Of a stretch of DNA of 64,000 nt, positions 59,396-64,000 are shown piece after piece (within the stretch, counting starts at the first letter, position 1; every line of letters starts with the position of its first letter). The notes under the pieces are model-generated. The model was not told the origin of the DNA, made no database searches, and was given only the letters and a program-made list of their open reading frames with translations. The DNA is from Carya illinoinensis (lineage: Eukaryota; Streptophyta; Magnoliopsida; Fagales; Juglandaceae): NCBI RefSeq assembly GCF_018687715.1, contig NC_056760.1, positions 7,291,501 through 7,355,500 of the forward strand, read 5' to 3'. The translations under genes and the position numbers were made by a program.

Positions 59396-62300
59396 GGAAT
59401 ATTAGTTAGCTTCTTCGGAAAAATAATAGGGGTTTAGGTATTTTAGAAATTTTAATATAATTCAAATGAAGGCGTCATATACTGCCATCAAACAAATACT
59501 AGGAATGTCCATTATGCGTATCCTAGTGAAGTCTTGGCCTTTTTTCTTCTTCTTCATGAAATCTCATATGGTTAAAATATTAAACATAGCTAATCATATT
59601 TTGCTTCTTAAGTTCATTTTATTGAATGAAAGATTTTATTTCGAGAAATACTACAAGGAAGTCTTATATCATACATTTTTACTTTACCAACATGTGATTT
59701 GTTATTTTTATCATTTTATTTAAACACACATATTTAAGCATTAAGATAGAAGGATAAAAATGAAAAATTACATGTTGATTAGGTGGAAGTGTGAGGTCTA
59801 AGGCTTTCATGTAGATTTTCTTTTTACTTTTGAATCCAATCCTATGTTACTCGGGCTTCATTTTGTGAACAAAAGTAATTTTTTTTTTTTTTTTAAACCA
59901 AAGGTTCAAAAGTATTCTCTTTTTACTCTTAATAATTTATTGGCCCCCATGGTATTTGGAAGGCTTTCTAAGTGCCTTAGCTTTGTGTTTGGGAACTCAT
60001 GCTTACTGAACTATAAGATGTCGATCTTCTTGTGTTTATGAAATCTTGTTGTCTGTTGCCGCTTGGGCTTAATTGAATTATCCCATCTTTTACTCTTTAG
60101 GCGGTCCTAGGTGATTCCTCGAAACTCAGGATCAGTTTGGTTCTCAGGTTCTTCTGAGTTAAAAGTGTTTTGGCTTTTCTTGTGTATCTAGCTTTCCATT
60201 ATTCTGGCATAGTGCTTATATAGTCTCTATTTGTCAAACATAGAAGATGGTCTACAGCAGAGATGTTGCCGAGATACATGAAACTGAAGATACCTACTAT
60301 AACCTCTCTACTTGCCTCCTAAAAGAACAAAAAAAAGGGAAAAAAAATTCCTTCTATGAAAAAATAAAAGGAGATCAAAAGAAGAAAATAATAAGCTTCA
60401 TGAGGATCAAGCTCCAACTAATTCATGCGAAAAGTTAGAAAGTCAATTGGAGTTAGGCTTCATTTTTGAGAACTAGATTGTATGTTTTTATTACCAATTA
60501 ATCCCTTAAATTTAGTTGGCAGGCTTCATCTACTTAAATTGTTCATTCAGTATAATAAATGCTTTTACAACTAATGGTATGCCTTGTGATATTCAATGGC
60601 TTTCTAAGTATACATTAGGTTGGAACTTGAGGATTCAAGCCGGGTCCAGTTGTTTCAATGTTAATGCTTAGGAAATAAATGGTATGCACAGTAGAACCTG
60701 CAATGAAATCCAGCATTGCCGTTTAGTAGTTCTTGATTTTTTGGCTCTCTTGTTCTGTACTCCTTTCCTCCCAGCCCTTTTTTAAATGATAGGAAAGATG
60801 GATTTTATTCATGATTAAAGATGATGGTACGTCAGTACACTGGACATATACATAATAAAATCCCCTTAACTATCAAAAGCAAATAGGGTTAGGAAATCCT
60901 GAAAATTAGGACCAGAGATGGTAACGTCATATTGGGCTCTGAACCAAATACACAGTGTGACATCGGTTTTTCAAACACCTCATCTTGATTACTTAGCATG
61001 TTATATTAGGAATATTTCACTCTCAACACACCTCTTTTATTAGATCGAACTCCAAACCATTTTATTGTCACAACTTCGTCCCACCCTGTTTGAGTACAAT
61101 CTATCAAAGGAGAGATTCCCCTCCCAATCATTAGTCTTCCCGTTAATTGTGACACCCATTGGATAGGACTTCACTTCAAACACACTCCCTCTTAGATGGG
61201 CTTCAAATCGTTTTGTGGACAGCATTTCGTCCCGCCTTGCTTGAGGAAAATTTATCAAAGAGTGAGAAAAAGATATCCACCTCCTAGTCATTAGCATTCG
61301 CCTCAAACTTAGTAAATCCTTTTATTGATATAAAGGAATAATTTGTCTTAGTAAAGTAAATTTTAATTTCCAAATTTTATAACTCAACTTGATAAATTAT
61401 GACTGCAAATGAGACTAAAATTTACATATAAATTAAAATAATTAGTATACTTATTACTATATGATATGATTTTAGTCTCATACGATGTATTATTGTATAA
61501 TTATATATTGCTTATAGAAGACAAAGGGCAGAGTTTTCCTCTAAATTGGGTTGGAAGAAGCTTCCTTCAACCCATTTATAATTAATCATGACATTAATTA
61601 GCCATATAGAAATTTGCCATATGTGCTTCTCACAAGCTCAAGGGATCACCCGCTGCAAATTTTTAAATTGGACTTTTGAAAAATATGTGCTTCTCGCTTC
61701 CAGTTTTTCAACATCATGATGTCGATCATAATTATAATATCAAGATAATAATGATTATGTTGTAGTTATCATGCACATAGAGCCAAAGGAATAGAAAATA
61801 ATAACATTTTTCACGAAGTTCCAGTTTCAAAGTTAATTCTTAAAACATATGTAATCGATATATGTCCTACCTCTGTGAGATAGGCTCTATCTCAGCCTTG
61901 GAAATTCCTAACCAATGAAAAGTTCAGAGTCGCCTGCATGTCTCTTGTGTATTCTTGAGTAATATTCGATAAAATCTTAGAATCATGTACAAATCTCCAA
62001 CTTTTTTGAAGTGGGCGAAACTTACAAACTTGACCACATAAATAATTTCCAGTCTATTCTTTACGATGTTCAAGATTTTCTTGTAAAGGTTTTTACTTCC
62101 TAAATAGGTGTAATCACATGTATATTTTTTTGTGTATTTGAGCTATGCCTATTTTTATATCAATAAAATATCTTTTACTTATTAAAAGAGAAAAAAATAT
62201 CTTTCTCTTTTTTCAAACAATGTTAAATTTGCTATAAATATTTTGAGACCCATTATGTATCTATATCTCTCACATTTAAAGTTTCAAATATTAGATAATT

Positions 62301-63559
62301 CTATAGGGATGCTGATTAATTCGTTTTAAAGATGCATATCATCATAATCTCAAGGAAAACTTTCTATTAGGCCATGAACGTTTATATATTTATAACATCA
62401 CCTTAATTGCTTCATTCAATTTTGTATAGAGTATTCCCCTTCTTTTCACTAGATTGGAGTTCATGGTGGGTGTGCCTCATATATATATATATATATATAT
62501 TGAAATTCAGTAGTGCTAGAGACAAGCACAAATATGTGACTGCCCGCGAACTCCACTAACACGTCAACTATTATATTAAAAAACAATAAAAAAGGAAGAT
62601 AATGAAGAAAAGAAGGGGAAAAGGCGGGAAGAAGCAGCTTTTTCATTCCATGGTTCTCCCACTTAGTTTTGGGCACAGGGTCCCTAGGGTATTTTCACCC
62701 TCTTCGACTTACAAAAGCGGAAAAAACTTTTTCATTCCAACAGAAGAAACAAAGTTCCAGAAAATGAAATGCAACGCAAATTTCAACAAATTTCGTTATC
62801 TTCCTCGGCGTGAGATTTTTCTGTATGAGTCTCTTATAGGCATAAATCAGATGAAACTCACATAAATAAGATGAATCTCTTGTAAGGCTGGGCCGACTCC
62901 AGTTGATAAAGGGAACGAGATTAGGGTTGAGGAAGGGGATGACAGACTACAGCTGGGAATGTGACAATGAACTTGATTATGGGAAAGGTGACAACGAAGT
63001 TGATTTGAGAAAGAAATTGAAATGTTTTTCTTAGGCACTAGAGGACTCTTCGAAACAGGGATGAATTTTTTCTTTTGTTTATCTTTTCTATGACTTTGGG
63101 ATTGGTAAGAAGCTTAGGGATGAAGTCGCATAGAGAGAGTCTATGAGAGACATCAAGTCGCATAAACGTAAAACGCACCGTTTGAAGAAGTCAAACACCT
63201 CATTTCACAAGTTTCTAAACGTACCGTTTTATTTACTCCAAAATAGTGAATCTCTCTCCACGTTGGAAACCCAGAAAATAGGCCCGAGTTCATGCCTGGG
63301 TTTAGACTTTTTCATTAGAATTTAGTGATCAGGTTGATCAGTAACATCTAACTTGTTTCTTTTCAAGTACGAATCTTCCAATTATTAAAGTGTGCAGGAC
63401 TTAATTATTTAGCAAGTCGAAATGTATTTTTTAAAAGTTGTTTTCTTTTGATTGGTGATGCCTACGGTATTCGCTCACTTGCTCACAAAATTGTCTGCCA
63501 ACTTGCTCACATTTTGTGATGCTCTAAGTTTTCATTTTTGTTTTTTGTTTTGTTTGTAC
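59396..63559. other. Gene-free stretch before the Copia LTR
   Basis: No gene is supported. It holds a diverged tandem duplication at 61025-61310 and a (TA)n run at 62476-62502. Open frames at 59466, 60247, 61040 and 62602 show no family motifs and are not flanked by believable splice sites. Confidence 0.5.
61025..61310. repeat. Diverged tandem duplication, period about 152 bp
   Basis: ACTTCGTCCCACCCTGTTTG (from about 61073) recurs as ATTTCGTCCCGCCTTGCTTG (from about 61225). The following AATCTATCAAAGGAGAGA / AATTTATCAAAGAGTGAGA and CCTCCCAATCATTAG / CACCTCCTAGTCATTAG also match. The two copies are clearly older than the 9793 duplication. Confidence 0.6.
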
Positions 63560-64000
63560 TGTTGACCAGCCACCTAAGTGGCATGACTTGTACATGCACC
63601 GTAAGGTGCATTGTCTTATTAGGCACCATTCGGTGCCTTGTTTCTATTAGGCTCTCACTCCGTATTTTTAGCAGCTGAATGCTGCACCGAAATCAGCAGC
63701 TGAAGAGAACTTCTCCTATAAATAGGAGAGTTCTGATCAGCAGAAAGAGGCAGTGGGTGAGAAGAAAAATAGAGAGAAAGAGGGACGTGAGAGAGAGATA
63801 GAAATTTGTAGAGTGATTTGTAAATCTCGTACAAATTCTATAAAAGAGGCTCCAGTGGATGTAGGCAATTTGCTGAACCACTTTAAAATTGTTTTGTGTG
63901 ATTTTCGGATAGGCCTGTGGCGCAACAATTGGTATCAGAGCCACTAGTTTTTTTTTGTGGGGTGGATACGTACAGTCTAAGGAGGTTCTGTCTAGGAGAT
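63560..64000 (+). mobile_element. 5' LTR and primer-binding site of a Copia-like retrotransposon (cut by window end)
   Basis: The LTR runs from TGTTGACCAG at 63560 to GCGCAACA at 63927 (368 bp), with TGTTG/CAACA inverted ends. A TATA box (CCTATAAATAGG, about 63715-63725) lies roughly 210 bp before the LTR end. After a 2-nt gap comes TGGTATCAGAGCCA (63930-63943), a 14-base match to the complement of the initiator tRNA-Met 3' end, the primer used by most plant Copia elements. The rest of the element, including any gag-pol, lies to the right. LTR age cannot be judged without the 3' copy. Confidence 0.85.
63706..63734 (+). promoter_or_regulatory. TATA box inside a hairpin in the Copia LTR
   Basis: AGAACTTCTCCTAT and ATAGGAGAGTTCT are nearly perfect reverse complements, with CTATAAATAG at the centre. 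This puts the LTR core promoter in the stem-loop. Four further perfect-arm hairpins lie upstream in the same LTR (63570-63581, 63595-63610, 63621-63638, 63671-63685). Confidence 0.7.

Noticed and set aside
61040..61306. 88-codon minus frame
   Set aside because: It spans a diverged tandem duplication of non-coding DNA; no family resemblance.
1..64000. CRISPR arrays, operons or bacterial-type defence systems
   Set aside because: The DNA is plant nuclear in character. The tandem arrays seen are minisatellites with degenerate units and no unique spacers of constant length.

Overview
The window is nuclear DNA of a flowering plant. It is AT-rich, the genes contain GT-AG introns, the gene families are plant-specific (SCAR/WAVE, ALOG/LSH, SIP1-type trihelix, DUF4228), and the long intergenic stretches are full of small inverted-repeat elements. 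The protein sequences are eudicot-like. The repeat style (many copies of a roughly 200-400 bp element whose ends contain TTTGGAtA...TGAGATGAGAT) reminds me of Juglandaceae/Fagales, but that placement is an inference.

Layout. 1-4448: non-coding, with small repeats. 4449-10851 (minus): a complete nine-exon SCAR/WAVE gene encoding 1136 residues, with a fresh 137 bp tandem duplication in intron 1. 10852-28445: a 17.6 kb gene-poor stretch holding a broken RNase H-like fragment, several MITE families, a decayed DNA transposon, a 1.3 kb DNA element with GAGCATTGGCAATGG-type ends, and a short retroposed insert with a 50-A tail and a target-site duplication. 28446-29015 (plus): an intact single-exon ALOG/LSH gene, 189 aa. 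29016-41341: gene-poor, with more MITEs, one orphan exon-like block at 38872-38988 (minus) and a 76-nt homopyrimidine tract. 41342-42232 (minus): a single-exon SIP1-type trihelix transcription factor, 296 aa. 46613-47101 (minus): a DUF4228/PADRE protein, 162 aa. 47102-63559: repeat-dominated, including a foldback element and an old non-coding LTR retroelement (54963-58661, minus) filled with minisatellites. 63560-64000: the 5' LTR and primer-binding site of a Copia-like retrotransposon that runs off the right edge.

The four protein genes are unrelated in function (actin nucleation, shoot/organ-boundary transcription, seed/stress-type transcription, stress-associated small protein), and nothing suggests a cluster or operon. 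I found no convincing novel multi-gene system. The most interesting items are the hairpin array around the TATA box of the Copia LTR, the orphan symmetric exon, the 1.3 kb GAGCATTGG element, the retroposed insert, and the density of related MITEs flanking the LSH gene.
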